A DNA stretch of 64,000 bases, taken from Planctomycetota bacterium (GTDB taxonomy: Bacteria; Planctomycetota; Planctomycetia; Pirellulales; Pirellulaceae). Of this stretch, positions 35,790-44,400 are shown piece after piece; the stretch's first letter is position 1, and every line of letters starts with the position of its first letter. The notes beneath the pieces were generated by a model. That model ran no database searches. It saw only the letters and a list, made by a program, of their open reading frames with translations, and was not told the origin of the DNA. The translations under genes were made by a program, and so were the position numbers. Where the stretch lies: assembly GCA_016872725.1 (NCBI GenBank), contig VGZC01000002.1, positions 62,001-126,000 on the forward strand. The letters run 5' to 3'.

Positions 35790-38141
35790 GTGGATCGCAT
35801 GGGTGGACAGACGAACGATCCGAATTCGCGACGCACCACGCGTCCCCGAGCGCGCTCGGCCGCGGAATCCGGGCGGCCCGGCCCGACACTCGGTTTTCCC
35901 CGCGTCCCCGCCGCCGCGATCGTCGGCGGAGCGATCTGCGCCGTTTACTGGGTTCGATTCTTCACGTGCGACAACGAGCGCACCGCGTTCTACCGCCGAC
36001 TGCTCGGCTATTTCTGGATCCCCGACGCGCTCGCCTCCGACCTGTTCGACATGTGGTCCGACGGATCGTGGTCGCACGTTCACGTCACCGATCGGATCCC
36101 CGTGATCGGAATCGCGCTGGCCATCCTCGGGGTGGCGATCGCGGCCGGGGGGCTGTTCATCCCCAAACGGTGTCGGTCGGGTCTGGGCACCGCCGAGTTG
36201 CTGGCGATCGCGGCGGGGATCGGCCTGCAGGTTCAATCGCTGGCCATTCTCGGAATCGGGCTGGCCGGTGGGCTCCGCACGATGTGGGTTTGGAGCCCGG
36301 TCGGGCTCGTCGCCCTCGGATGGGCGATTCGATTCCGCAAGACGGACACCTCGCCCATTCGGTCCGCATGGCGCGCGGCGCAATTCCGTTTTCCGGCGGC
36401 ATGGTGGTGGCTCGCCGCGCCGCCCCTGCTGCTCACGCTGATGCTCGCCGCGCTTCCGCCCTGGGAGTTCGACGTGCGGGAATACCACCTGCAGGTTCCG
36501 AAGGAGTGGTTCGAGGAGGGCCGGATCACGTTCCTCGAGCACAACGTCTACGGCAACATGCCGCTCGGCGCGGAAATGCAGGCTCTGCTCGCCATGACCT
36601 GGACACCGGGTGAACGATCCTGGTGGTACGGAGCACTCGCGGGCAAGGTCGTGATCCAGGCCTACACGTGGATCGCGGCCGTGATCATCCACGCGATGGT
36701 GAGCCGGCACGCCGGCTTGTTCGCCGCGTGGTCGGCGGCGATCGTGTATCTTTCGACGCCTTGGGTCATCCATGCTTCGGCGATCGGGCATGTTGAAGGC
36801 GCGGTCGCCGCGTACGGCGCGCTCGCGCTCCTCGCGACGGCCCGCGCGCTCGGGATCGGGGGCGGAGCGCCGCCGAGCGGATCGGCGGGCGGCGCGCCGA
36901 TCGATCGCTTGGATTCCGATGGGGAAGGCGGGTACGGCCGCACGGCGGACGCGTTCGGCCTCGCCGGTTTCTTCGCGGGCGCTGCGGCGTCGTGCAAATA
37001 CACGGCCCTTGTTTTCATCGTCCTACCCTGTGTGCTGACGCTCGCGTGGCCGCGGCCCCGTGTTCCCCTTCGATCGCTTGGCATCTTCCTCGCCCTGTTC
37101 GCCGCCTCGTTCGGACCCTGGCTGGTCAAGAACGCGGCGCTGGCGGGCAATCCGGTCTACCCCCTGCTCTACTCGGTTTTCGGCGGGCGCGCCTGGGACG
37201 AGGCGACGAACGCGCGATGGCGCGAGGCCCACGGCCCGCCGCGCGCCGCGGACGGCCATCGGTTCGGCCCACGCCAGATCGAGGCGTCGGCGCGCGACAT
37301 CGGCTGGTGGAGCGACAAGCTGCATCCCCTGCTCTGGCCCCTCGCCGTGCTCGGCGTGCTCGGAGGCCCGCGCGGCGGCGCGACGGTCCGCCTTCGACGC
37401 GTCATCGGTTTCTGGCTCGCCGTTTGCCTTGCGGCCTGGTGGGCACTGACCCATCGTTACGATCGGTTCGTCGTGCCGGCGTTCCCAAGCGTCGCGGTCC
37501 TCGCCGGGTTCGGAGCCGCGTGGATCGGCGCGACGCGCTTGGGTCGGCGACTCGGAATCACCGCGCTCGCCGCCGCCACGGCACTCAACGGCGTCCTCGT
37601 CGCGTCCGGCGCGTTCACCGGCGACAACCGGATCCTCGTGGGCCTCGAACGCCTGCGCCGCGACGAACAACGCCAATTGCGCACGCACCCGGCGCATCTC
37701 TTCCTGAATGATCATGTGCCGGCGGGCCGGAGCGCGCTGCTCGTCGGAGAAGCCCAGGTCTTCGATCTCGAAGTTCCCGTCCACTACAACACGTGTTGGA
37801 ACGCGTGTCTGTTCGAGTCCTGGATGAAGGGCAAGTCGCGAGCCGACCGGTTGAGGACGCTGCGGGAGCGCCGCGTTTCGCACGTCTTCATCCACTGGTC
37901 GGAAATCGCCCGGTATCGCGAGCCCGGAAATTACGGATTCACGGACTACGTCACGCGCGAACGCGTCCATGACGAACTGGTCCGCCAACAAGGCCTGCTC
38001 CGCCCCATTCCCGTCCGGATCAGCGGAACCGAGCTAGATCCCGGGTCGGGCGAGGTTTTTGAAGTGGTGTACGACGATCGGGCCGACGATCGGGCCGACG
38101 ATCGGGCCGACGATCGGGCCGACGAGGCGGAGGTCCGGTGA
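35790..38141 (+). CDS. Multi-pass membrane protein, GT39/PMT-like
   Basis: 783 aa with about ten or more transmembrane segments (for example AAAIVGGAICAVYWVRF, IALAILGVAIAAGGLF, WWWLAAPPLLLTLMLAAL, IVYLSTPWVIHASAIGH). The first large loop has PPWEFDVREYHLQVPKEWFE, the Asp/Glu-containing loop expected in GT39-type mannosyltransferases and related lipid-linked sugar transferases. A soluble C-terminal part (LNDHVPAGRSALLVGEAQV onwards) follows. The tail carries four exact DDRA repeats from a 12-bp DNA repeat. The start is a GTG at 35790 or an ATG at 35799, both with weak ribosome-binding sites. Probable role: transfer of a polyprenyl-phosphate sugar. Substrate unknown. Confidence 0.78.
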   Translation: MDRMGGQTNDPNSRRTTRPRARSAAESGRPGPTLGFPRVPAAAIVGGAICAVYWVRFFTCDNERTAFYRRLLGYFWIPDALASDLFDMWSDGSWSHVHVTDRIPVIGIALAILGVAIAAGGLFIPKRCRSGLGTAELLAIAAGIGLQVQSLAILGIGLAGGLRTMWVWSPVGLVALGWAIRFRKTDTSPIRSAWRAAQFRFPAAWWWLAAPPLLLTLMLAALPPWEFDVREYHLQVPKEWFEEGRITFLEHNVYGNMPLGAEMQALLAMTWTPGERSWWYGALAGKVVIQAYTWIAAVIIHAMVSRHAGLFAAWSAAIVYLSTPWVIHASAIGHVEGAVAAYGALALLATARALGIGGGAPPSGSAGGAPIDRLDSDGEGGYGRTADAFGLAGFFAGAAASCKYTALVFIVLPCVLTLAWPRPRVPLRSLGIFLALFAASFGPWLVKNAALAGNPVYPLLYSVFGGRAWDEATNARWREAHGPPRAADGHRFGPRQIEASARDIGWWSDKLHPLLWPLAVLGVLGGPRGGATVRLRRVIGFWLAVCLAAWWALTHRYDRFVVPAFPSVAVLAGFGAAWIGATRLGRRLGITALAAATALNGVLVASGAFTGDNRILVGLERLRRDEQRQLRTHPAHLFLNDHVPAGRSALLVGEAQVFDLEVPVHYNTCWNACLFESWMKGKSRADRLRTLRERRVSHVFIHWSEIARYREPGNYGFTDYVTRERVHDELVRQQGLLRPIPVRISGTELDPGSGEVFEVVYDDRADDRADDRADDRADEAEVR
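38073..38120 (+). repeat. 12-bp tandem repeat, four copies
   Basis: Unit GACGATCGGGCC, four exact copies, at the 3' end of the membrane-protein gene, encoding DRAD repeats. The length keeps the frame. Confidence 0.9.
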
Positions 38142-39010
38142 TGCTGCTGAGGTGGCTTGTCGGGAACTACCTGAGGCAATCGGCCGAGTCGGCGGCGGCT
38201 CGGACGTTCGCGGCCGCGGCGCGCATCGCGCGTCCCGGTGATCGGTCCGTACGGATACCCGACCATTACCGCACGGCCGTCGCGTTTGGATTGGCGATCG
38301 AATCCGACGGTTTCCGAGCGATCCTGGACGGACCGGCGACGTACCGCGGCGACGCGGGCACCGAACATTGGGGCCCACTGAACGGGATGCCGATCCGCGT
38401 CGTGGAAACAGGGGCGGGAGCCGACCGCGCCGCGCGCGGCATCCTCGACGCGATCGGCCGCTCGAAGCCCGACTGGGTGGTTTCCGCCGGTTTCGCGACC
38501 GCCCTATCGGCCGAGCTCGGTCGAGGTGACCTGATCCTGGCCGAACGTGTACGAGGCGAGAGCGGGGCGGAATTGCGGATTCCGTTCCATCTTCCCGAAT
38601 CATCGATTCGTGAGACGCCGCGCCTCCATGTCGGCTCGTTGGTGAGTCTATCCAACGTCCTCACGACGCCCGACGCGCGGCGCGAGGCCGCCGCGCGATT
38701 CGGCGCGATCGCGGCCGATCAGGATACGATGGGCGTCGCCGAGATCTGCGCGCGGGAGCGCATCCGGTTCCTTTCGGTGCGCATCGTCACCGACGCGATC
38801 GACGACATCCTGCCTCCCGAAGTCGCCGGATGGCTCAGCCGTAAATCGGTGGCGGGCAAGCTGGGCGTCGCGGCGGGCACCGTGTTCAAAGACCCGGAAC
38901 GCGTCGCGTCCCTTTGGCGGCTCGCCGACACCGCGCGCGCCGCCTCGCGCCGACTCGCCGGATTCCTCACCGGCATCGTGCGGCAACTCGGGCCCGAGCC
39001 GAGCCGATGA
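38141..39010 (+). CDS. MTA/SAH nucleosidase-like (PNP/UDP phosphorylase superfamily)
   Basis: 289 aa. The N-terminal 45 residues are Ala/Arg-rich, then VAFGLAIESDGF starts the superfamily core. It has VVETGAGADRAARG, DWVVSAGFATALSAELGRGD (the conserved G-x-A-G-x-x region), VLTTPDARREAAARFGAIAADQDTMGVAEI (the E/D substrate loop) and FLSVRIVTDAIDD, typical of MTAN/HpnG-type enzymes. The previous stop overlaps its start and GGAGG at 38128-38132 supports the ATG at 38141. It sits just upstream of ispH. Superfamily members near isoprenoid genes include the adenosylhopane nucleosidase HpnG, but the substrate here is open. Confidence 0.8.
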   Translation: MLLRWLVGNYLRQSAESAAARTFAAAARIARPGDRSVRIPDHYRTAVAFGLAIESDGFRAILDGPATYRGDAGTEHWGPLNGMPIRVVETGAGADRAARGILDAIGRSKPDWVVSAGFATALSAELGRGDLILAERVRGESGAELRIPFHLPESSIRETPRLHVGSLVSLSNVLTTPDARREAAARFGAIAADQDTMGVAEICARERIRFLSVRIVTDAIDDILPPEVAGWLSRKSVAGKLGVAAGTVFKDPERVASLWRLADTARAASRRLAGFLTGIVRQLGPEPSR

Positions 39011-39071
39011 GCGCGGCGCGCGGGGTGGCAGGGGCGCGAGAAGAACCGCGCCGATCGAATCGAACCGCCTA

Positions 39072-39099
39072 TTGAGTCGCGCTTGGGGAATGGGATAAT
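39072..39099 (+). promoter_or_regulatory. Promoter of ispH
   Basis: TTGAGT (39072-39077), 16 nt, GATAAT (39094-39099), between the nucleosidase-like gene and ispH. The transcribed leader would be about 120 nt. Confidence 0.5.
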
Positions 39100-39226
39100 T
39101 CGGGCGCGGGAGGCCATTGAATGGGGCCCGGGCTCTTCACAGCGATCGACGGGAGGCCCGTACGGCCGGTGTCCGCGATACGCGCGACCCGCGCCTCCAT
39201 TCCATGATGGGTCAACGGAACGCACG

Positions 39227-40225
39227 ATGAAGATCATCCTCGCCGCGCCGCGGGGCTTTTGCGCCGGCGTGAATATGGCGATCGACAGTCTCGATTTGGC
39301 GCTCGAGACGTTCGGACCCCCGCTGTACGTCTACCACGAGATCGTTCACAACCGGTATGTCGTCGAGACGTTTCGAGGACGCGGCGTCCGGTTCGTCGAT
39401 CGAATCGAGGACGTTCCGGCCGGCGCCGTCGTTCTTTTCTCCGCGCACGGCGTCGCGCCGGGGATCCGGGAAGCGGCCCGGGCCCGGCAATTGACGGCCA
39501 TCGACGCGACATGCCCGCTCGTCACGAAAGTCCATCTCGAAGCGATCCGATTCGCGCGCGAAGGATACACGATCGTGTTGATCGGCCATGCCGGGCACGA
39601 TGAGGTGCTCGGGACGATGGGCGAAGCGCCTGACGCCATGGTGCTCGTCGAACGCCCCGCGGATATCGATCGGCTCGAGGTGCCCGACGCGTCGAAGGTG
39701 GCCTACCTGACGCAAACCACGCTCTCGGTCGACGACGCGAACCGCATGATCAACCGGCTCCGCGAGAAGTTCCCCAGCGCGGCCGGTCCGCCGGGCGACG
39801 ATATCTGTTATGCGACCCAGAACCGCCAAGAAGCGATCCATCTCCTCGCGCCCGATGCGGACGTGGTCCTGATCCTCGGCAGCCAAAACAGCTCGAATAG
39901 CCGGCGGCTCATGGAGATCGGCGTCGAGCACTCCAGGCCGTCCCATCTCATCGATGGCGTGAACGACATCGACCCCGCCTGGTTTCGCGATACCGACACC
40001 GTGTTGATCTCGGCCGGCGCCAGCGCGCCGGAGTCGGTGGTCGAGGAATGCGTCGAGTACTTGCGGAATCGGTTCGGAGCGACGGTCGAGGCGCGGACCG
40101 TCCGGCAGGAACAGGTACGATTCCAACTGCCGCGCGAATTGCGGAGTACGGCGAAGACCGGCGCGGATCGGCGTTCGAACCGTTCCGAACGGCAATCCGA
40201 TGACCGATTCGAACCGGCTCCCTGA
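39227..40225 (+). CDS. ispH: 4-hydroxy-3-methylbut-2-enyl diphosphate reductase
   Basis: The 4Fe-4S enzyme that makes IPP and DMAPP at the end of the MEP pathway. It begins MKIILAAPRGFCAGVNMAI. The three cluster cysteines are in FCAGV (12), DATCPLV (about 101) and ICYATQNRQ (about 193). SAHGVAP, IGHAGHDEV, TQTTLS and LGSQNSSNS are all present. At 332 aa it has a short polar tail. The start at 39227 follows the family; the frame is open 144 nt upstream. Together with dxs and ispA it covers two ends of the MEP route in this window. Confidence 0.96.
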   Translation: MKIILAAPRGFCAGVNMAIDSLDLALETFGPPLYVYHEIVHNRYVVETFRGRGVRFVDRIEDVPAGAVVLFSAHGVAPGIREAARARQLTAIDATCPLVTKVHLEAIRFAREGYTIVLIGHAGHDEVLGTMGEAPDAMVLVERPADIDRLEVPDASKVAYLTQTTLSVDDANRMINRLREKFPSAAGPPGDDICYATQNRQEAIHLLAPDADVVLILGSQNSSNSRRLMEIGVEHSRPSHLIDGVNDIDPAWFRDTDTVLISAGASAPESVVEECVEYLRNRFGATVEARTVRQEQVRFQLPRELRSTAKTGADRRSNRSERQSDDRFEPAP

Positions 40226-40233
40226 CGGCGCGG

Positions 40234-40653
40234 TCAACCGGCCGCCATCACTTCAATGTGGACCTCCGGCGCGGAACCGCTTGGATCCAGGAAATCGATC
40301 GCCAGTTCGTTGCGATACGCCAATCGACCCGTCACGTCGATGCGCGCGGGTGACTCGAGCGCCCCGTCCATCGTCGTGCCGTTGAGCCGCCAGTCGACCG
40401 ATCCTCCGTCCCATGCGACGGACAAGTACACGCGATCGGACGGGCCGATCCCGGTCGGCCGCCCAAAAGAACGCATCAACGTCATTCCGCGGACCGAGCG
40501 CCGAGCCAACTCGGCCAACAGAAGGGGCCAGTCGTCGGGCAGCCGGAACGCGGTATGCCCGTCGCCGGTGTCCACTCCGCGCATCCGGTAGAGCCATGGC
40601 CCCCGGAGCCGGATGACGTAACCGTTGGCGTTTTCCGCGTCGCCATCGCTCAT
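40234..40653 (-). CDS. Protein of unknown function downstream of a DUF1080 lipoprotein (139 aa)
   Basis: The ATG overlaps the stop of the upstream DUF1080 gene by 4 nt, so they are translated together. It has a beta-rich fold with YVIRLRGPWLYRMRGVD, ARIDVTGRLAYRNELAIDFL and APEVHIEVMAAG, resembling a carbohydrate-binding-like jelly roll. There is no signal peptide. I recognise no specific family. It is likely a cytoplasmic companion, or its coupling is only positional. Confidence 0.7.
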   Translation of the reverse strand: MSDGDAENANGYVIRLRGPWLYRMRGVDTGDGHTAFRLPDDWPLLLAELARRSVRGMTLMRSFGRPTGIGPSDRVYLSVAWDGGSVDWRLNGTTMDGALESPARIDVTGRLAYRNELAIDFLDPSGSAPEVHIEVMAAG

Positions 40654-42050
40654 GGCGCGTTCGATTCCCCGCGACCCGGCAATCGCGCGATCCGGAGTTC
40701 GCGGAACGATACGTCGGTGGTCTCGTCGTGGCCCTGCAACATGAGCGTTCCGGGCTCGAGACGCAAACCGTTGCGGGGATTCGCGTGGGGAGCCCGCTCG
40801 TCAAGCCAATCGGTCACCAACAGGCCGTTCACCCAGACGCTGATCCGAGGCCCATCGGCAATGACCGTGATTCCCGTCCATTCGAGATCGTCGGAGGCGA
40901 CCACCCGCGCGGGTGCTCGACGGAAGATCGCGCCCGTCCCCTGATCGACGGGCTTCGTTCGATCCCCGTCGTGAAACGCGTTGTGGATCTGACACTCATA
41001 GCCGTTCATCGTCTCGCCCGGAATGCAGCGGAAGAACACCCCCGAATTCAAGCCCCGCGCGTGCGTGCGGCATTCGAGCCGCAGGATGAAATCGGCGTAC
41101 GATTCGGCCGATTCGAGCTGGCCTCGGCCGTTCCGCACGTGCAACCAACCCTCGTCCGTGACCGTGAAACGGCTTGGCATGTCGGCATACGTCTTCCATC
41201 CGTCGAGCGATCGGCCGTCAAAGAGCCGAGCCAATCCGAGCGGCTGGACTCGGATGTTCCGGAACGCCACACGGCCCTCGTTGAGCTGCAGACCGATCCG
41301 GCCGGCGCGCAGGGGCGATGGATCCTGATAGTCAAGCACATCGGCTCCGTCGAGCCGCACGCGCACGCGCGGCCCTTCGACCGTGACGTCGAACGTCCGC
41401 CATTTCCCCGCCGACGCGTCGGCCGTCGATCGGCCGCGTCCAACCAGACTGCCTGTCGGAAACGGATTGTCGCTCGGCGCGATGTTCAGTTCATAACAAT
41501 CGGATTTGGGATCGGTGGGTCGGACCGGCGTGCGCAGGAAGATGCCGCTGTTCGTTCGCGGTTCGGCGAGGAAATCGACGTGAAACCGGAAATCGGCGAA
41601 GGGAACCTGCGTGCAAAGCAGGCCTTTCTCGCCAGACGATACGACGATCGCGCCGTCCTCGACGCGCCAATCGGCCCGGCTGCCCGGTGTCCATCCAAGA
41701 AGGGATCGGCCGTCAAAGAGCGAAATCCAGCCTTCATGCCAGAGCTCGGTCGGCAAGACCCCGTCGGGGAGCGGACTCCGCGTCGGCACGTCGGCGTTGT
41801 TCGCCGATGGGTCGCGCGGGCCTTCTTCGCCGGCGGAGGTCCCGCCGGCGGAAGTCCGATCGGCGGACGTCGTCGCGACGGCGCTCGGATTGCCGTGATC
41901 CGTCATCGCTTCGCAACCGGGCGCTACGAGTCCGGCGAGGCCCATGCAGGCGAGCCAGGCGGCCGCGGTCGGGCGGCGTCGGGGCGACGACGCGCGTCGA
42001 CCGGTCGTTTCGGGAACGTCGATCCGCGGATCGGCATGAGCGGCCAACAT
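40650..42050 (-). CDS. Lipoprotein with two DUF1080 (3-keto-disaccharide hydrolase) domains
   Basis: 466 aa. The signal has a lipobox-like LVAPGC (Cys about 46), so it is probably anchored in the outer or inner membrane. Domain 1 (about 105-265): GWISLFDGRSLLGWTPG, SGIFLRTP and CYELNIAPSDN. Domain 2 (about 272-455): ARLFDGRSLDGWKTY, SGVFFRCIPG, NGYECQIHNAF and DLEWTGITVIADG. Both show the concanavalin-like DUF1080 pattern linked to hydrolysis of 3-keto sugars. This fits planctomycete polysaccharide breakdown. The 139-aa gene follows with an ATGA overlap. Confidence 0.88.
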   Translation of the reverse strand: MLAAHADPRIDVPETTGRRASSPRRRPTAAAWLACMGLAGLVAPGCEAMTDHGNPSAVATTSADRTSAGGTSAGEEGPRDPSANNADVPTRSPLPDGVLPTELWHEGWISLFDGRSLLGWTPGSRADWRVEDGAIVVSSGEKGLLCTQVPFADFRFHVDFLAEPRTNSGIFLRTPVRPTDPKSDCYELNIAPSDNPFPTGSLVGRGRSTADASAGKWRTFDVTVEGPRVRVRLDGADVLDYQDPSPLRAGRIGLQLNEGRVAFRNIRVQPLGLARLFDGRSLDGWKTYADMPSRFTVTDEGWLHVRNGRGQLESAESYADFILRLECRTHARGLNSGVFFRCIPGETMNGYECQIHNAFHDGDRTKPVDQGTGAIFRRAPARVVASDDLEWTGITVIADGPRISVWVNGLLVTDWLDERAPHANPRNGLRLEPGTLMLQGHDETTDVSFRELRIARLPGRGESNAP

Positions 42051-42203
42051 CGGTTTCCGTTTCGCGCGAGGGGGGCGTTGATTGACAGTCCCGAATGCCG
42101 CGTGTTAGTGTAGCGGGTGCGGGTGCGGGTTCCCACCGTTCGGCGCGGTATCCGTCCGCATTCGTCCGACCTCGCTTCTCATCTCCGTCATTCGAGGTTC
42201 TCC

Positions 42204-42626
42204 ATGACGATCCGTGCGATCTTGCGCGAAAAAGGCTCGGCGATCTTCGCCGTGTCGCCGAAGTCGACGCTCACCGAGGCGGCTCAGGAGATGATGCGCC
42301 ATCGGTGCGGAGCCCTCGTGGTCCTGCATGGGCGCGAACTCCAAGGGATCTTCACCGAACGCGACCTGTTGCGGGTCGCCGCGACCGGCCAGCCGCTCGA
42401 CAACATGCGGGTCGAAGAAGCCATGACACGGGAGGTCGTCGCCGGCCGACTCGACGACGATGTCGCCGACGTCATGTCGCTGCTGACCGCGCGCCGAATC
42501 CGCCATTTGCCCATTTTCGAGGACGGCGCCATCGTCGGCCTGATCTCGATCGGCGATGTCGTGAAATACCGGTCCGACGCGCTCCAGTTCGAGAATCACG
42601 TCCTCAAGTCGTACATCGCGAGCTGA
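42204..42626 (+). CDS. CBS-domain-pair protein
   Basis: 140 aa, only a pair of CBS domains: FAVSPKSTLTEAAQEMMRHR, then ALVVLHGRELQGIFTERDL and VEEAMTREVVAGRLDDDVAD, with IRHLPIFEDGAIVGLISIGD. Such stand-alone pairs bind adenosine nucleotides or SAM and act as energy sensors. The ATG at 42204 has GAGG just upstream. The frame extends upstream to 42117 without an obvious ribosome-binding site. Confidence 0.92.
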   Translation: MTIRAILREKGSAIFAVSPKSTLTEAAQEMMRHRCGALVVLHGRELQGIFTERDLLRVAATGQPLDNMRVEEAMTREVVAGRLDDDVADVMSLLTARRIRHLPIFEDGAIVGLISIGDVVKYRSDALQFENHVLKSYIAS

Positions 42627-42649
42627 TTGCGGCGAGCGGACCGCCGAAT

Positions 42650-42671
42650 GCCCGAATGCCGTCATTCGGGC
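42650..42671. terminator. Terminator-like hairpin at convergent gene ends
   Basis: Arms GCCCGAAT and ATTCGGGC (8 bp perfect), 6-nt loop, starting 24 nt after the CBS gene stop and covering the stop of the convergent pseudopilin gene (42662-42664). Confidence 0.5.
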
Positions 42672-44245
42672 GTGAAGTCGTGCGAGATGCCCAGTTGCTT
42701 GACGTTCCGCGCGTCGGCCTCGATCACGCGGATTTCGACGCGGATCCCGCGGAGCGGCGCGGCGTACGGCGGTTGGGTTTCACGCTCCGACGGATTGTCG
42801 ACTCCTTGGATGCCGTCGTTGTCGAGCCCATCCATTCCCTGGTCGACGGTCCCCCGCCAGGCGTACGTTGCGGCGAGGCTTGGCAGATCGACGCCGTCGG
42901 CTCGATTCACGGCGCGATCCTGGTCGATCCCGTCCTGTTCATAATGGAATGACCATGTGTCGTAGACGGGAAACGCCGAGCCCTGGAACGGTTCGTTGGC
43001 GATTCCCCACAACGCATTTCCGTTGAGGTCATGGAATGCGGGCGGCCCGGAGAACCGCGACGCATATTCGCTCGTCAGTCCGGTACCGTACACCGAAGTG
43101 AGCGGCTGGACGGCCCAGGTCGGGAAGCCGCTCATGCGAGGCAGAACATAACGCATGTAGTACAGATCGACAAATCCTCCCATACTGATCGGCGTTTCAT
43201 TCAAGCCGCTCGGCCCCGGGCGACCGTACCCCGGATCGCTTGGATGCAACACGTCCTGTCCCGATTGGCTGGCGAGCAGGGGCACGTGCGGATCGTACGC
43301 CTTGACGTCGAACGCCAACAGATTGGCCTGGATCACATCCTCGCCCGTCTGCGTTCCCACCTGGATGGCCGTATTGAGCGCGGGGAGCGCGCCGGTGTTC
43401 AGCGCCACATCGTTCCTTTGGATGTCGAACGGGTAGTGCGGATTCAAGGCGACGACCGTATTGTTCGTTCGGTTGAGGGCGAGGATCGGATGATGGCAGA
43501 ACCGGTTCTCGCGCCGCGTCAGGTCGGCCATGGAATTGGCCCAGAGCTGGACGCGCATGTTGCCGCCGCTCCACGTCACCACGGGGTGCGTCGAGACGTC
43601 GTTCGTGTCGTAGAACGTCTTGAGCGAGTCCCACATCGTGAGCAGATTCGAGGACGTAAGGTCGAAAACGACGCCCAGGTCGGGTCGAACGAGCAGCGGG
43701 CGGCGGTGGAGCATCAGTTCGCCTGGTCGCGGCTGGCCATCCGCGTCGGCATCGTTCCAGTACGTCCACCAGACGACCTCGGCATGATGCGAGTCGATCG
43801 TCGCCCCGGCGTATTGGCCGACGAACGGATATTTGACGCTGTGGCTGGTGAACGCGAGGTAGTCGTCGAAATCGCCGAACGACGTGTCGGCCACCGGGGG
43901 ATCGGTCCACGCGCCGGCCGTGAATACGGCGAGCGGTCCGGTGTCATGGCCGAGTCCTTCGCCGTATTCGAAATAGCCGAGTCCCGCGTCGGATGCCATC
44001 GAGGTCCGCGCGGGCGCGGTCACGCCGCGGAGATCGGATTGCAGGATGGTGGTCGAGCCTCGAAGCTGGCCCGACAGTTCGACCGAACTTCGACCCTCGG
44101 CGACCTGCGTCACCACGACATTGAACTGGCCGATCATCGCGTAGACGACGACCAGCGAGACGGTCATCGCGATGAGCAATTCCAGGATCGTTACGCCGGT
44201 GACGGAGCGCGAACGACGCCGCGCGCCGATCGGGGGATTCGCCAT
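42662..44245 (-). CDS. Type IV pilin-like / type II secretion pseudopilin, large
   Basis: The prepilin motif SVTGVTILELLIAMTVSLVVV gives a G/V cleavage site followed by a hydrophobic helix (Glu +5 is present). The remaining 480 residues are a large globular body with Trp/Tyr/Asp-rich segments (WWTYWNDADADGQPRPGELM, YYMRYVLPRMSGFPTW, GMDGLDNDGIQGVDNPSE). The DADADGQ and DNDGIQGVDN stretches look like calcium-binding loops. At 527 aa it resembles the long planctomycete prepilin-type proteins of PulJ/GspJ type. The ATG at 44245 has GAGGA at 6-nt spacing. Processing would require a PilD peptidase encoded elsewhere. Confidence 0.82.
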   Translation of the reverse strand: MANPPIGARRRSRSVTGVTILELLIAMTVSLVVVYAMIGQFNVVVTQVAEGRSSVELSGQLRGSTTILQSDLRGVTAPARTSMASDAGLGYFEYGEGLGHDTGPLAVFTAGAWTDPPVADTSFGDFDDYLAFTSHSVKYPFVGQYAGATIDSHHAEVVWWTYWNDADADGQPRPGELMLHRRPLLVRPDLGVVFDLTSSNLLTMWDSLKTFYDTNDVSTHPVVTWSGGNMRVQLWANSMADLTRRENRFCHHPILALNRTNNTVVALNPHYPFDIQRNDVALNTGALPALNTAIQVGTQTGEDVIQANLLAFDVKAYDPHVPLLASQSGQDVLHPSDPGYGRPGPSGLNETPISMGGFVDLYYMRYVLPRMSGFPTWAVQPLTSVYGTGLTSEYASRFSGPPAFHDLNGNALWGIANEPFQGSAFPVYDTWSFHYEQDGIDQDRAVNRADGVDLPSLAATYAWRGTVDQGMDGLDNDGIQGVDNPSERETQPPYAAPLRGIRVEIRVIEADARNVKQLGISHDFTPE

Positions 44246-44400
44246 GGTCATTCCTCGCGGATGTCGTTGCGTCCAGGGGCGATGGCCGCCGCGTCGACGG
44301 CCGCGGCGAACGGGCCTCGCGGTCGTTCCGATCCCGATCCCGCTGGAATGACGGAACTTGCGGCCGTCCATCCCTATTGCAACGCCGATGAAGGCCTTTG

